A stretch of DNA of 64,000 nucleotides from Photobacterium obscurum (GTDB lineage: Bacteria > Pseudomonadota > Gammaproteobacteria > Enterobacterales > Vibrionaceae): contig NZ_JAKRRW010000005.1 of assembly GCF_026191635.1 (NCBI RefSeq), forward strand, positions 310,001-374,000, written 5' to 3'. A program made the position numbers and the translations under genes. Below the pieces are notes generated by a model. That model was not told the DNA's origin. It searched no databases and saw only the letters and a program-made list of their open reading frames with translations. This document shows, one piece after another, positions 25,558 through 38,318 of the stretch. How positions within the stretch are numbered: the first letter of the stretch is position 1; each line of letters starts with the position of its first letter.

Positions 25558-27588
25558 TTACAGCGACCGGCCGACTTCGTAGCCGTCCCAGATCGCAGCC
25601 ATAATGGTTCGCGCCTGCTGGCTGTCACCGATATTAAAAACCTCTTCGACATCCAGCTCGTTGCCCAGTTTATGGTACAGGCTATTTTCGGCCTGATAGC
25701 CCATGGCTAGCACCACATGGTCAGCGGTAATTTCTCGGCTTGCGCTTGCATTATCTGCGGGGTGGACAATCACTCCGGATTCGGTGATTGCTTGCAGGCA
25801 CGTAGAGGTTTGGACATCCACGTTCTCTGCTATGAGCAGCTCTTTTAGCATCTGGTAGTTGGCAAAACATGTGCCGTGAGGGCCGCCGATAATATCGTCA
25901 TCCCCTTCGATGAGGGTAACCTGCTTACCTTGCTGTGCCATCCACAGAGCCGCTTCTGCCCCGACCAGGCCGGCACCAATGACGATGATCTGATTGCGAG
26001 TGAGTCGTTCTGGCTGCATCAGCATTTTTTCCGCCATCATCACATGCGGCAGCTCTCTGCCTTCAAGCCAGTGAGACTGCATCGGGCGTGATCCTGTGGC
26101 AAACACCACACTGTCCGGCTGTTCGGCTTCTATCGTTTGTCTGGTGGCCTCAGTATTCATTCGTACCGTGACGTGTTTGCGTTCCATTTCACTGGCAAAC
26201 CAGTTGAGCAGAAGCTTGTCATCGTGTTTGAACGGCGGCTGGCTGCCAGGAATGACATTCCCGCCCAGTGCCCCGGATTTTTCCATCAGCACGACGTTAT
26301 GGCCGCGCTCCGCGGCAATTCGTGCAGCCTCCATACCGGCAACACCGCCACCGACCACCACAACTTTCTTGCGCTGGTATGCTGCCGTCAGCTTGTACTC
26401 TTCTTCGCGTCCACAGCTCGGGTTGACGGCGCAGGAGATATTGCCGACCTCGGCCATTCGGCCAAGGCAGCCCAAGTGACACGACAGGCACGGGCGGACT
26501 TCCTCGAAACGGTCACGGCGGATCTTGTTGACGACTTCCGGATCGGCCAGAAGTGGACGCCCCATGGATATCCCGTCGGCGATCCCCTCGTTGACCGCAT
26601 GCGCCGCCAGTGCAGGATCTTCCATTCGACCAGCCATGATCACAGGAATATCTACGACTTCAGACACAGCCTTGCAGTAAGGTTGGTACATGCCTGGCTG
26701 GAAGTAGTTAGGCGGATGGTTCCAGTACCACGCATCGTAGGTGCCTGCATCTACATTGAGAGCGTCGTAGCCGGCTTCCTGCAGGAGTCTGGCAGCCTTG
26801 AGGCCCTCTTCCATATCACGGCCGACTTCTTCGGCCTGCTCGCCTGGTAGGATCCCCTGACCGAAGCCCTTCATATTGCTTTTCACCGAGTAGCGCAGCG
26901 ATACCGGGAAGTCTTTGCCGCACATGGCCTTGATACCCTGAACAATCTCTACGGCAAAGCGGTAGCGATTCTCGAAACTACCGCCATACTGGTCGGTGCG
27001 CTTGTTGAAGAAGCTCATGGTGAACTGATCAAGTAGGTAGCCCTCGTGCACCGCATGGATCTCAACCCCGTCATAGCCGGCTTTCTGGGCGATGACAGCC
27101 GACTCGATGAACTTACCGATAAAGTATTTGACTTCCTCGGTGGTCAGCTCTCGGTGGGCAATGGTCGGATCAAAGCGGTTGGGGGCGGCCGACGGGGCAA
27201 TTGACTTCTCTTCGGGGGTAAAGCCCGGAATACAAGAACGGCCCCAGCCAGCGGTAAGCTGGGCAAAGATCTTGGTGCCATAGGCATGGACTCGCTCTGT
27301 CATCTCTTTGGCACTGCGGATATAGGCGGTCGGGTGGTAACTTGGGCAAGGCAGTGATGGCATCGGGAACTGTTCCAGTTCGTTCTCGACCATTTGAACC
27401 CCGGTAATGATCAGACCGACGCCCCCTCTGGCTCGGGCCACATAGTAGTCAATGCCGCGGCTGTTATAGGCACCGTCACCATCAACACAACCCAATGTTC
27501 CCATCGGGGCCATCGAGTAGCGGTTCTTGAGTTTTACCGAGCCAATTTTCATTGGCTCAAATAACACTTTATGCGCTTGTTTCATCAT
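25558..27588 (-). CDS. Old-yellow-enzyme / Fe-S / FAD oxidoreductase (FadH/BaiCD-like)
   Basis: The 676-residue enzyme has an FMN-binding barrel (KNRYSMAPMG, DGVEIHAVHEGYLLDQF, ISMGRPLLADP). A 4Fe-4S cluster motif CLSCHLGC with a fourth Cys in NISCAVNP follows. A C-terminal FAD/NAD(P) domain has two Rossmann fingerprints (VVVGGGVAGMEAA and IVIGAGLVGAEAA). This is the layout of 2,4-dienoyl-CoA reductase FadH, BaiCD/BaiH and trimethylamine dehydrogenase relatives. It reduces or oxidises a conjugated enone, enoyl-CoA or related substrate; which one is unknown. It lies behind an AraC regulator on the same strand and near a beta-oxidation operon, which favours an acyl-CoA role (inference). Confidence 0.82.
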   Translation of the reverse strand: MMKQAHKVLFEPMKIGSVKLKNRYSMAPMGTLGCVDGDGAYNSRGIDYYVARARGGVGLIITGVQMVENELEQFPMPSLPCPSYHPTAYIRSAKEMTERVHAYGTKIFAQLTAGWGRSCIPGFTPEEKSIAPSAAPNRFDPTIAHRELTTEEVKYFIGKFIESAVIAQKAGYDGVEIHAVHEGYLLDQFTMSFFNKRTDQYGGSFENRYRFAVEIVQGIKAMCGKDFPVSLRYSVKSNMKGFGQGILPGEQAEEVGRDMEEGLKAARLLQEAGYDALNVDAGTYDAWYWNHPPNYFQPGMYQPYCKAVSEVVDIPVIMAGRMEDPALAAHAVNEGIADGISMGRPLLADPEVVNKIRRDRFEEVRPCLSCHLGCLGRMAEVGNISCAVNPSCGREEEYKLTAAYQRKKVVVVGGGVAGMEAARIAAERGHNVVLMEKSGALGGNVIPGSQPPFKHDDKLLLNWFASEMERKHVTVRMNTEATRQTIEAEQPDSVVFATGSRPMQSHWLEGRELPHVMMAEKMLMQPERLTRNQIIVIGAGLVGAEAALWMAQQGKQVTLIEGDDDIIGGPHGTCFANYQMLKELLIAENVDVQTSTCLQAITESGVIVHPADNASASREITADHVVLAMGYQAENSLYHKLGNELDVEEVFNIGDSQQARTIMAAIWDGYEVGRSL

Positions 27589-27746
27589 AGCTAAAGCTCC
27601 AGTATTTTTATGGCAGCTACCGGGGTAACCGCATCAACTGGAACTCATTAAATCAAGAATGTCTTGCTCTGACTTTGCCGTTTAGGACAATAGCATTACA
27701 TATGCTGCCAACATTGTGTTGTTTGATTCAGATCATGCGCAGATCC

Positions 27747-28799
27747 CTATACCTTAATCTGATTCTCTGATTCATTGCGATTTAAGTGCGTTGGACTGGT
27801 GCCGGTCCAGCGTTTGAAGGCACGGGAAAAGGTGCTGAGGTCGGAGAACCCGAGTTGGAAGGCAATTTCTGTCATATTGATATTTGGCTGGTTAAGCAGG
27901 TGCAGCGCCTTTTCCAGCTTGTATTTTTCAACCACTCCGCGATAGCAAGTATTTACTTCGGCCAGGCGCCGGTTGAGGGTTCTGATGCTGATCAGCATTT
28001 TTGCCGCTACCTTCTCCCCGGAAATATTGGCCAAGGTCGGTAATTTGTCGAGGGTGTTATAGACCTGTAATACCACATCGCCGGTTTCCAGTTCGGCGGC
28101 TCGCTTGCGCAGCAGAGCACGGGTACTGGGGTAGATTTCAGGATCGCTGGTTGCCAGGGGGGTGAAGAGATGCTGCCGTTTGATACAGAGCTTGCGGATG
28201 GGTGAGCCAAGGGATATTTTGCAGTTCATCTCAGCTTCAAACTGAGGGAGAACCTGTGCTTCAAACGGCCAGTGAATTAATTTCACCTCCAAACCAGGGA
28301 TGTCGCTGAGCGAAGCCTGGCGGATAATCTGGATCATCGTGGCAATGTACAGGGTTACTCCGACATAGGTGACGTGGGATTCTTTGTTCAATGGTTCGTT
28401 ATTAATGATCCACAGCTCGGCGTCGCCCTGAGGTGTTTCATGCAAGCGCACCTGGATCGGCGAGCCGATTGCCACGCTAAAGTTGCAGGCATCTTTAAGC
28501 AGGCTTTTGAGGTTAGGCGCTGTCCATAGTGTCAGGGTATAGCTGCCGAAAGTCAGGGGAGAGACCCAGCGTGAAGCTTTAACGGAAAATAACGGGTCTT
28601 TGCTGTCCTGAAACATGCGATGGTGGATCTGGCGTACGTCACGCACATCGAGCAAAGGCTGTGATCCATCACTGTGAGGTTGCGGCGGAAAGTAATCATC
28701 ACAATTAAGGCCATATTCGCGCGCGGTTTTCTGCAGAAGCTGCAACCAGCCCTTGTGGATGGAATAGGTGGGTAATGGAGCGGATTCACACTTCTTCAT
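27747..28799 (-). CDS. AraC-family regulator with arabinose-binding-type N-terminus
   Basis: The 350-residue protein resembles the OruR/ArgR-type branch. It has a long N-terminal ligand domain of about 230 residues (LTFGSYTLTLWTAPNLKSLL is typical) and a C-terminal double helix-turn-helix (NMTEIAFQLGFSDLSTFSRA, then FKRWTGTSPT). It precedes the OYE-type gene by about 160 bases on the same strand and is likely its regulator. The ligand is unknown; relatives sense amino acids or lipids. The Shine-Dalgarno before the ATG is weak. Confidence 0.82.
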   Translation of the reverse strand: MKKCESAPLPTYSIHKGWLQLLQKTAREYGLNCDDYFPPQPHSDGSQPLLDVRDVRQIHHRMFQDSKDPLFSVKASRWVSPLTFGSYTLTLWTAPNLKSLLKDACNFSVAIGSPIQVRLHETPQGDAELWIINNEPLNKESHVTYVGVTLYIATMIQIIRQASLSDIPGLEVKLIHWPFEAQVLPQFEAEMNCKISLGSPIRKLCIKRQHLFTPLATSDPEIYPSTRALLRKRAAELETGDVVLQVYNTLDKLPTLANISGEKVAAKMLISIRTLNRRLAEVNTCYRGVVEKYKLEKALHLLNQPNINMTEIAFQLGFSDLSTFSRAFKRWTGTSPTHLNRNESENQIKV

Positions 28800-28968
28800 G
28801 GGCTGACTTTTGCTGTGGCATGAGTTGAGAAAATATTACTATTTTGCTGGGGGAGTTAGAAAAAAAGTACGTTAACTCTGTGATTGAATACACAGTACGA
28901 TTTGGCTTAACGGGTCTTTTTTATATTAATCAACACTCATATTAATGGTTGTGTGCCGGGAGATTGAT

Positions 28969-29040
28969 ATGGACAATGCTGTTCAGGCACAGCCTGTATG
29001 GCTGCGCCAGGGGTTTAATCGGAATAACTTAACGGAGTGA
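28969..29040 (+). CDS. Possible 23-residue micro-ORF
   Basis: ATG at 28969 follows GGGAGATTGAT, a good ribosome binding site, and encodes MDNAVQAQPVWLRQGFNRNN plus three residues before TGA. It ends 7 bases before the stop of the convergent hydrolase gene. It may be a leader peptide, a remnant, or chance. Confidence 0.2.
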   Translation: MDNAVQAQPVWLRQGFNRNNLTE

Positions 29041-29047
29041 GTCAGAA

Positions 29048-30070
29048 TTATTGGCCGGTGGCAATAATCTGTGCGGTAATATCGCCTGCCAATGCCGGGT
29101 TATCGAGGTTGAAGTTAATTTGTTTACCAGAATTGAGAATATCGTAGAAATTAAACTGTACCTGGGTCCAGGCCTCGTTCCACGTATATTGCCAGATAGC
29201 CTTACCGGTAGTTAGGTTCTGGGTTAGCTGCCATTCGGTGGCATAGCCAGTTATGACACCATTTTCAATTGTGTTGGCAGCATCATGCGGCACACGGAAT
29301 GCGGTACCGGCAAGCTTCATCATACCGTTGAATGATGAACTTGGCTGTTTGAGCTGTTCGCTGTAGTAAGACGAGTATAAGAAGCGGTCACGTGAGTTGT
29401 TGTTACCTGTCGAGCCATAGTTGACATTGGCACTTGGTTGGCTGAACTTGCTTGATGCTTTTTTCCAGGCATTAAGGTGGACCTGCTGGCTTGGCTGGTT
29501 GGTCATTACCGCTGCCTCTTTGCCACGGTACAAAGTGATGCCGTCTTTGTCGTGTTCGATAACCAGCCGGTCACCAGTTTTGTCAGTCAGTGACCAATGG
29601 AAGGTCGGGGCTTTAGGTAGCGTTGGATGCGAGACCATTTCTGTCTTGATGGTTTCAAGGTTATTTACCACCTCTTCGATGGTGGCAAATTGTGAAATCA
29701 GATATTCACCAAAGGCAAATTGGGAAATACTATTTTTGCCTTTTCCATCCATTGTCATCGGCGAATAATACAGTCCATTGACCTGCATACCTTCGCTGTT
29801 GACACCGTCATGAACTAGGCCGCCATAGGCTTGAACGGCAATAATATCGTATTTGGTGGTAAAGGTTTCGCCGTTGCCCTCAACACCATGCCTGTAGCGC
29901 TTGCTCCCGGCCTTTATCGTGCCGAGTACCGGAGATGTTGATTCAACCCAGTCATTGGTACGGGTTGTTAAGGTGCCAAAGTCAGTATTCCACGCAATAG
30001 AGGTACAGGCTTGGGATGCGGTGGTAATTGAAGCCGCGGCAATAGCTGTCGCGATTAGAATTTTATTCAT
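29048..30070 (-). CDS. Secreted choloylglycine-hydrolase-family (Ntn) amidase
   Basis: The 340-residue protein has a signal peptide (MNKILIATAIAAASITTASQ) whose cleavage after Ala21 would expose Cys22 as the N-terminal nucleophile, followed by TSIAWNTDFGTLTTRTNDW. Other family features are the Asn/Asp-rich active-site segments GVNSEGMQVNGLYYS and VMTNQPS. The family cleaves linear amides, including conjugated bile salts, penicillin V and, in some Gram-negative members, N-acyl-homoserine lactones. The secreted form in a marine bacterium could suit acyl-homoserine lactone or bile amide breakdown, but the substrate is not shown. It stands alone, divergent from the CoA-transferase operon. Confidence 0.82.
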   Translation of the reverse strand: MNKILIATAIAAASITTASQACTSIAWNTDFGTLTTRTNDWVESTSPVLGTIKAGSKRYRHGVEGNGETFTTKYDIIAVQAYGGLVHDGVNSEGMQVNGLYYSPMTMDGKGKNSISQFAFGEYLISQFATIEEVVNNLETIKTEMVSHPTLPKAPTFHWSLTDKTGDRLVIEHDKDGITLYRGKEAAVMTNQPSQQVHLNAWKKASSKFSQPSANVNYGSTGNNNSRDRFLYSSYYSEQLKQPSSSFNGMMKLAGTAFRVPHDAANTIENGVITGYATEWQLTQNLTTGKAIWQYTWNEAWTQVQFNFYDILNSGKQINFNLDNPALAGDITAQIIATGQ

Positions 30071-30549
30071 CGTTATATTCCGAAATTTAAATATTAATTA
30101 AAACTGAGTGTGCCAGCTGGTTATTGGATTTATGGATGTGTTCTTTGCGTGGCTTATTCGTTTTCCATATTAGAAAATAAGAAGAAAATAATATTGATAA
30201 AAGTCGATATTTGGCAATGATGGCCTGTTGCATCAAATCTTTGTCCTAAAATGACAAGCGATAAATTTAGTCAGTCTTCAGTAACGCACTTTATGTGTAG
30301 ATCGTCACGGATTAGATGGTTTAGGTGATTAGTGAGCAAGCTCATGCTTATGCTCCGTGACTTGTGTTGTCATATCTTTGGCCTGAAATGCCAAGTTAAC
30401 CGCATCTACTCAGAATATATTGAAGGAGCAGAATATGGAATAACTTCTGAATCCTACATCAGCGACTTATTATCTTCCTGCCAATATAAAAGGATATTTA
30501 TTGATTTTGAGGAGGGATAAATAAGTCGCTATATCTCAGAGAGGTCAAT
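30071..30549. other. Intergenic region upstream of the CoA-transferase operon
   Basis: 479 bases of mainly AT-rich DNA between divergent units. A plus-strand frame at 30332-30520 (62 codons, GTG start after AGGTG) gives a Cys-containing peptide of no known family; I rate it unlikely. Promoters for both flanking units must lie here, but none is clear. Confidence 0.35.
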
Positions 30550-31857
30550 ATGGCACTTTGGCAGCAGAGCTACGACAGTAAGCTAATTTCACTGGCTGAC
30601 GCGGCAAGCAAAATACAATCCGGCGATAAGATTTGGGCTGGTGGTTATTTATCTGTTCCTGTTTTATTTCTTCAAGAATTAGAAAAAACAGCCATGATGT
30701 TGCAAGGTACTGAATTATATTCAGGCCTACTTACTTATCCGTATGAATTCCTCAAGCCTGAATATCGCGGCCACCTCACCTACCGCAGCCTGTTCATGGG
30801 GCCACTGGAGAAAAAATTCCAGCACCAGGGCAATGTCGAAATTATTACTTACCATCTTTCCAATGTCGGCTCGGTATTGGATGCGGCTGGCTGTAATGTG
30901 ATGGTGGTTGAAGTCACCCCGCCGAACGAGGACGGTTTTGTCAGCATGGGGGCCTGTGGCGGTATGGGAAACAAACATTTGTTGCCGAACGCGGACTTGG
31001 TGATCGGGGTGGTTAACAAGGCCCAACCGTTTATCGGAAACCCGGAAAACCTACTGCATGTGGACGATATTTCTTTCTTTGCCGAAGGCCATCACCCGAT
31101 TGCCGGCCCGAAACCGGTTGAACCGTCCGATATCGAAATTTCGATTGCTGAGCATGTCCTGCCGTACATCAAAGATGGCGCCACGATTCAGATTGGTATT
31201 GGCACAATTTCCAACGCGTTGGGTATGGGGCTAAAAGGCCGGAAAAACTTGGGTATTCATACCGAGATGTTTACCGAGTCGATGATGGCGCTGTGCAAAG
31301 CCGGTGCGATTGACGGCTCAGCCAAGAACTACAAGCCGAATAAGATCGTCGCCGCTTTCGCTGCTGGCTCGCAGGAGCTCATCGATTATGTTGACAACAA
31401 TCCTGATATTGAAATCGGCAATGTGGTGGTGGTGAACCATCCGAATGAAATTGCCAAGAACGATAACTTTGTCTCAATTAACACCTGCATTATGACCGAC
31501 TTTACCGGCCAGGTTGCCTCGGAAGGAGTAGGCCACACCCAGATTTCAGGCTCCGGTGGTCAGGTTGATTTTGTTCGCGGCGCCACCCTGTCCAATGGTG
31601 GCCTGTCGATCATCGCCATGGCTTCGACTTATAAGGGGGCAAATGGTATCGAGTCGACAATCCGCTCTGCCTTGCCGGAAGGCACACCGGTGACGACTCT
31701 GCGTAATGACGTCCATCTGATTGCGACGGAATACGGCATTGCCGACCTCCGTGGCCTGACGACGGTACAGCGCGCTGAGGCGCTGATTGACATTGCCCAC
31801 CCGGACTTCCGAGACCAGCTTAAAGAGCAAGCAAAAGCCTGCGGTTTGCGTAAGTAA
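30550..31857 (+). CDS. Acetyl-CoA hydrolase / CoA-transferase family protein
   Basis: The 435-residue enzyme is of the Cat1/4-hydroxybutyrate CoA-transferase type. The covalent Glu lies near residue 239 in GIHTEMFTES, and the oxyanion-type loop is ISGSGGQVDFVRGA. The C-terminus shows IATEYGIADLRGLT, common in this family. It moves CoA between acyl groups and acetate or hydrolyses acyl-CoA. As the first gene of an operon with fadB- and fadA-like genes it probably activates incoming acids or recycles CoA at the end of beta-oxidation. AGAGAGG precedes the ATG. The preferred acyl group is unknown. Confidence 0.85.
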   Translation: MALWQQSYDSKLISLADAASKIQSGDKIWAGGYLSVPVLFLQELEKTAMMLQGTELYSGLLTYPYEFLKPEYRGHLTYRSLFMGPLEKKFQHQGNVEIITYHLSNVGSVLDAAGCNVMVVEVTPPNEDGFVSMGACGGMGNKHLLPNADLVIGVVNKAQPFIGNPENLLHVDDISFFAEGHHPIAGPKPVEPSDIEISIAEHVLPYIKDGATIQIGIGTISNALGMGLKGRKNLGIHTEMFTESMMALCKAGAIDGSAKNYKPNKIVAAFAAGSQELIDYVDNNPDIEIGNVVVVNHPNEIAKNDNFVSINTCIMTDFTGQVASEGVGHTQISGSGGQVDFVRGATLSNGGLSIIAMASTYKGANGIESTIRSALPEGTPVTTLRNDVHLIATEYGIADLRGLTTVQRAEALIDIAHPDFRDQLKEQAKACGLRK

Positions 31858-31883
31858 CCTGACTATTTATTGAGGAATCATTT

Positions 31884-35209
<3,326 letters not shown>

Positions 35210-35249
35210 GACGGCATTTAATATTATCACGTTCGATAATACCGACCTT

Positions 35250-35273
35250 GGGGCTCTGATGAGCCCCTTTTTT
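35250..35273 (+). terminator. Terminator after the fadBA-like operon
   Basis: GGGGCTC, loop TGAT, GAGCCCC, then TTTTTT. Confidence 0.9.
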
Positions 35274-35419
35274 ATTTCTTGCCTGATGACCTTTCTCAGC
35301 CAATGGTTTCAGCTAAATATGTGGGGTGAATAAACAGGGTATTGAACAAGCTATGCCTGCCTTCATTTCATGATGCCAGATAGCGCCGACAGTATCAGGC
35401 ATCGTGCTGTTTTGCTGTA

Positions 35420-36622
35420 TTAAGGCTTGAGGCTATAGAGAAAATCCAAGCTGATATCCTGCTGGTAATCGACATTGTCAAAGCCAAAACCGTTCAGCTG
35501 CATAAAGTCATTGCGGTAACCTTCGTAGTCACCCAGCTGCTTAAAGTTCTCCGGCGTAATTTGTGCCATCAGGCGAGCGACTTCCTGTTGCACATCCTCC
35601 TGTAGCTCCCAGTCATCTGCTCGGATCTCTCGCTCGGCATCGGTTACCACTTTGCCAGAAGGCGGGTAGAGTTTGCTACTGAGCAACCGCTGCATATGTT
35701 CGATACAGCCTTCGTGCAGTCCTTTTTCTTTCATCACTCTAAACAGTGCCAGCAGGTAGGGAGAAAGCCCGGGAATGAAAACACTGGCTTTGGTGACAAG
35801 TGCTTTGCAGACGGCAACATAGGCCCCACCATTAATGGCCTGGAGCTGCTGGTGGATGGCATCGGCTTTACGGTGGAGATCCTGCTTGGCCATGCCCAAA
35901 GTGCCTTGGTGGTAAATTGGGTGGGTGAATTCCGGGCCAATATAGGAATAGGCGATGGTTTTACATCCCTCGGCTAACACACCTTCGTCGGCTAGGAACT
36001 GCATCCATTGAGCCCAGTCTTCGCCGCCCATGACTTTCACCGTATCGTGGATCTCCAGATCGGACGCTGGTGGTAACGTGGTTTCCAGCATTTTGCCGTG
36101 CTCAATATCGATAGTGGCACCGTGTACCGACTGCCCGACAGGTTTGATGGCTGAACGCCAAAACTCGCCGGTTTCTGGGTTAGGCCGAACGCCGGACGCT
36201 AGACTATAGATAACGAGATTGATTTTTCCGCCGAACTCCGATTTGATTTGTTCGACAACCTGCTGGCGCAGCTCTTGGGAAAATGCGTCACCGACCAGGT
36301 TGGTAGCCTTGAGCCCGGCGGCTTCGGCGGCTTGCCTGAAATAGATATTATTGTACCAGCCAGCGCTGCCGACGCCTTTGTCTGATGGACCGCGCTCAAA
36401 AGAGACTCCGAGGGTCTCGGTACGGGGGCCACCAAATGCCAGGCTGATCCGCGAAGCGAGGCCAAAACCGGAAGAGGCTCCCAATATAAGAGCCCGTTTG
36501 GGGCCTGCTGCTATCGGGGACGAAGATTGGCAGTAAGCAATTTGACGTTGGATGGCTTCCTGACAGCCGAGAGGGTGTGCTGATCGGGCTACCACTCCCT
36601 TTATAACCGGTTTGATGATCAT
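35420..36622 (-). CDS. fabV: Trans-2-enoyl-ACP/CoA reductase FabV
   Basis: FabV catalyses the NADH-dependent last step of fatty-acid elongation and is triclosan-insensitive compared with FabI. The 400-residue protein has ILGASSGFGLASRIS, a Rossmann-like cofactor site, and the characteristic Tyr237-X8-Lys246 active site (YHQGTLGMAK). It also has the family terminus segment NGFGFDNVDY. It is convergent with the fadBA-like operon and divergent from ackA. Two AT-rich palindromic motifs occupy the shared promoter region, which suggests lipid- or metabolism-responsive control (inference). Confidence 0.95.
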   Translation of the reverse strand: MIIKPVIKGVVARSAHPLGCQEAIQRQIAYCQSSSPIAAGPKRALILGASSGFGLASRISLAFGGPRTETLGVSFERGPSDKGVGSAGWYNNIYFRQAAEAAGLKATNLVGDAFSQELRQQVVEQIKSEFGGKINLVIYSLASGVRPNPETGEFWRSAIKPVGQSVHGATIDIEHGKMLETTLPPASDLEIHDTVKVMGGEDWAQWMQFLADEGVLAEGCKTIAYSYIGPEFTHPIYHQGTLGMAKQDLHRKADAIHQQLQAINGGAYVAVCKALVTKASVFIPGLSPYLLALFRVMKEKGLHEGCIEHMQRLLSSKLYPPSGKVVTDAEREIRADDWELQEDVQQEVARLMAQITPENFKQLGDYEGYRNDFMQLNGFGFDNVDYQQDISLDFLYSLKP

Positions 36623-36985
36623 CGTTATGGGTATCCTGAATTCATGAATTTCAATTTGAATAGGTCATGTCATGGCATATTCAAATTGATACTTACTTTA
36701 GTTGAATTATTGCACATCGATTTCAACAAAAATTTAAGCTGAGAGCGAAATTTGTACAAAGTTAATCGTTTTCGTTGCTTCAAACTTGATCTGAACCAGT
36801 GATTTTTCAATTTTTTTCAATTTTCTGAAAACAAAAGTTGAGTTATTCAAAAAAAATTGAATAATGTACTAAAACATATAATGCCGAGAAAATGCTGCTC
36901 CACACATTTTCCTCTGCTGTCTAAAAAAGACGTGTAACGGGACAACAAGTTGTCCTATAGCCCTAAATATTCTGATGAGATAACC
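36623..36985. promoter_or_regulatory. Divergent fabV-ackA regulatory region with two inverted repeats
   Basis: CAATTTGAATA (36652-36662) and TATTCAAATTG (36678-36688) are perfect 11-base arms 15 bases apart, 30 bases before the fabV ATG. TTATTCAA (36843-36850) and TTGAATAA (36857-36864) are perfect 8-base arms 6 bases apart on the ackA side. Both share the TTGAAT/ATTCAA core, which suggests one regulator for the two genes. No named motif was recognised. Confidence 0.5.
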
Positions 36986-38179
36986 ATGAGCAATTCTTTA
37001 GTTCTTGTAATCAACTCCGGTAGTTCTTCACTTAAGTTCGCTTTAATCGACACTGTCAGCGGCGAAGCAACACTGAGTGGTTTGGGTGAGTGTTTCGGCC
37101 TTCCTGAAGCTGTTGTCAGCTGGAAAATCAACGGCGAGAAACAAGAATACAAACTAAACGATTCTGGTAACCACCACCAGCAAGCAGTTGACCGTATCGT
37201 AGCCCTGCTTGAAGAGCTTGGTATCAAACAGGATATCGTAGCTGTAGGTCACCGTGTTGTACATGGCGGTGAGAAGTTTACGAAAACTGTTAAGATTGAT
37301 GATAGCGTTCTTGAAGAAATCGAGAAGCTGAGCGACTTGGCTCCGCTACATAATCCTGCTCATGTTATCGGTATGCGCGCTGCGATTAAAGCTTTCCCTA
37401 CTCTGGCTCAGTATGCTGTATTTGATACTGCATTCCACCAGACTATGCCAGCGAAGGCGTTCACGGGTGCGATTTCTCAGAAGCTATACAATGATTACGG
37501 TATCCGCCGTTATGGTTTCCACGGTACGAGCCATTATTTCGTAAGCCGTGAAGCAGCCAAGATGATCAATAAGCCAGTTGACGAAAGCAGCTTTATCTCT
37601 GTTCACCTGGGTAACGGTGCATCGGTTTGTGCGATTAAGAACGGTAAGAGTGTTGATACAAGCATGGGCTTTACTCCTCTTGCTGGCCTGATGATGGGTA
37701 CACGTTGTGGTGACCTTGACCCAAGCATCATCGAGTTCCTGCTGAAAAAAGGCTGGTCTCAGGAAGAAGTGTTCGACGAACTGAACAAGAAATCTGGTTT
37801 GCTAGGTGTTTCAGGCCTGACAAGCGATTGCCGCGGTATTATCGAAGCGATGGAAAATGGCCACGAGGGTGCAACCCTGGCATTTGAAATCTTCTGTTAC
37901 CGTGTAGCTAAGTACATCGGTTCTTACATGGTGGCACTGGATGAGCTTGATAGCATCATCTTCACTGCGGGTATCGGTGAAAACTCTATGCCAATCCGTA
38001 GCAAGATCCTAGAGAACCTGAAGATCTTCGGCTACCGTGAAGACGAAGAAGCAAACGCTGCAGCTCGCTTTGGCAACCGTGGCATCATCACCAAGCCAAA
38101 CACGCCAGTTGCGATGGTGATCCCAACCAACGAAGAGTGGGTAATCGCCAAAGAATCAATGGAACTGCTACACGCATAA
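36986..38179 (+). CDS. ackA: Acetate kinase AckA
   Basis: AckA interconverts acetate plus ATP and acetyl phosphate plus ADP. The 397-residue protein starts MSNSLVLVINSGSSSLKFAL and has the family segments RRYGFHGTSHYF, HLGNGASVCAI and FTAGIGENS. I use the ATG at 36986 rather than an upstream TTG. Codon choice looks like that of a well-expressed gene. No pta follows, unlike the standard ackA-pta operon, so this may be the second acetate kinase found in several Vibrionaceae. The last 19 codons and the terminator are repeated in damaged form at 40092-40214. Confidence 0.95.
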   Translation: MSNSLVLVINSGSSSLKFALIDTVSGEATLSGLGECFGLPEAVVSWKINGEKQEYKLNDSGNHHQQAVDRIVALLEELGIKQDIVAVGHRVVHGGEKFTKTVKIDDSVLEEIEKLSDLAPLHNPAHVIGMRAAIKAFPTLAQYAVFDTAFHQTMPAKAFTGAISQKLYNDYGIRRYGFHGTSHYFVSREAAKMINKPVDESSFISVHLGNGASVCAIKNGKSVDTSMGFTPLAGLMMGTRCGDLDPSIIEFLLKKGWSQEEVFDELNKKSGLLGVSGLTSDCRGIIEAMENGHEGATLAFEIFCYRVAKYIGSYMVALDELDSIIFTAGIGENSMPIRSKILENLKIFGYREDEEANAAARFGNRGIITKPNTPVAMVIPTNEEWVIAKESMELLHA

Positions 38180-38214
38180 TTGATTCTAGCCCTACGGGGT
38201 GATGACTGAATTCG

Positions 38215-38248
38215 AAACGGCCCAGGGCATCAGCTCCGGGCCGTTTTT
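38215..38248 (+). terminator. Terminator after ackA
   Basis: AAACGGCCC (38215-38223) pairs with GGGCCGTTT (38238-38246), followed by more T. A second copy lies at 40181-40214. Confidence 0.85.
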
Positions 38249-38318
38249 TCATGGACGTTAATAATCTCGTTAAAGCTAGCTCATTGCTCCAATCTTGCTG
38301 GGAAGATCACTCTTCGCC

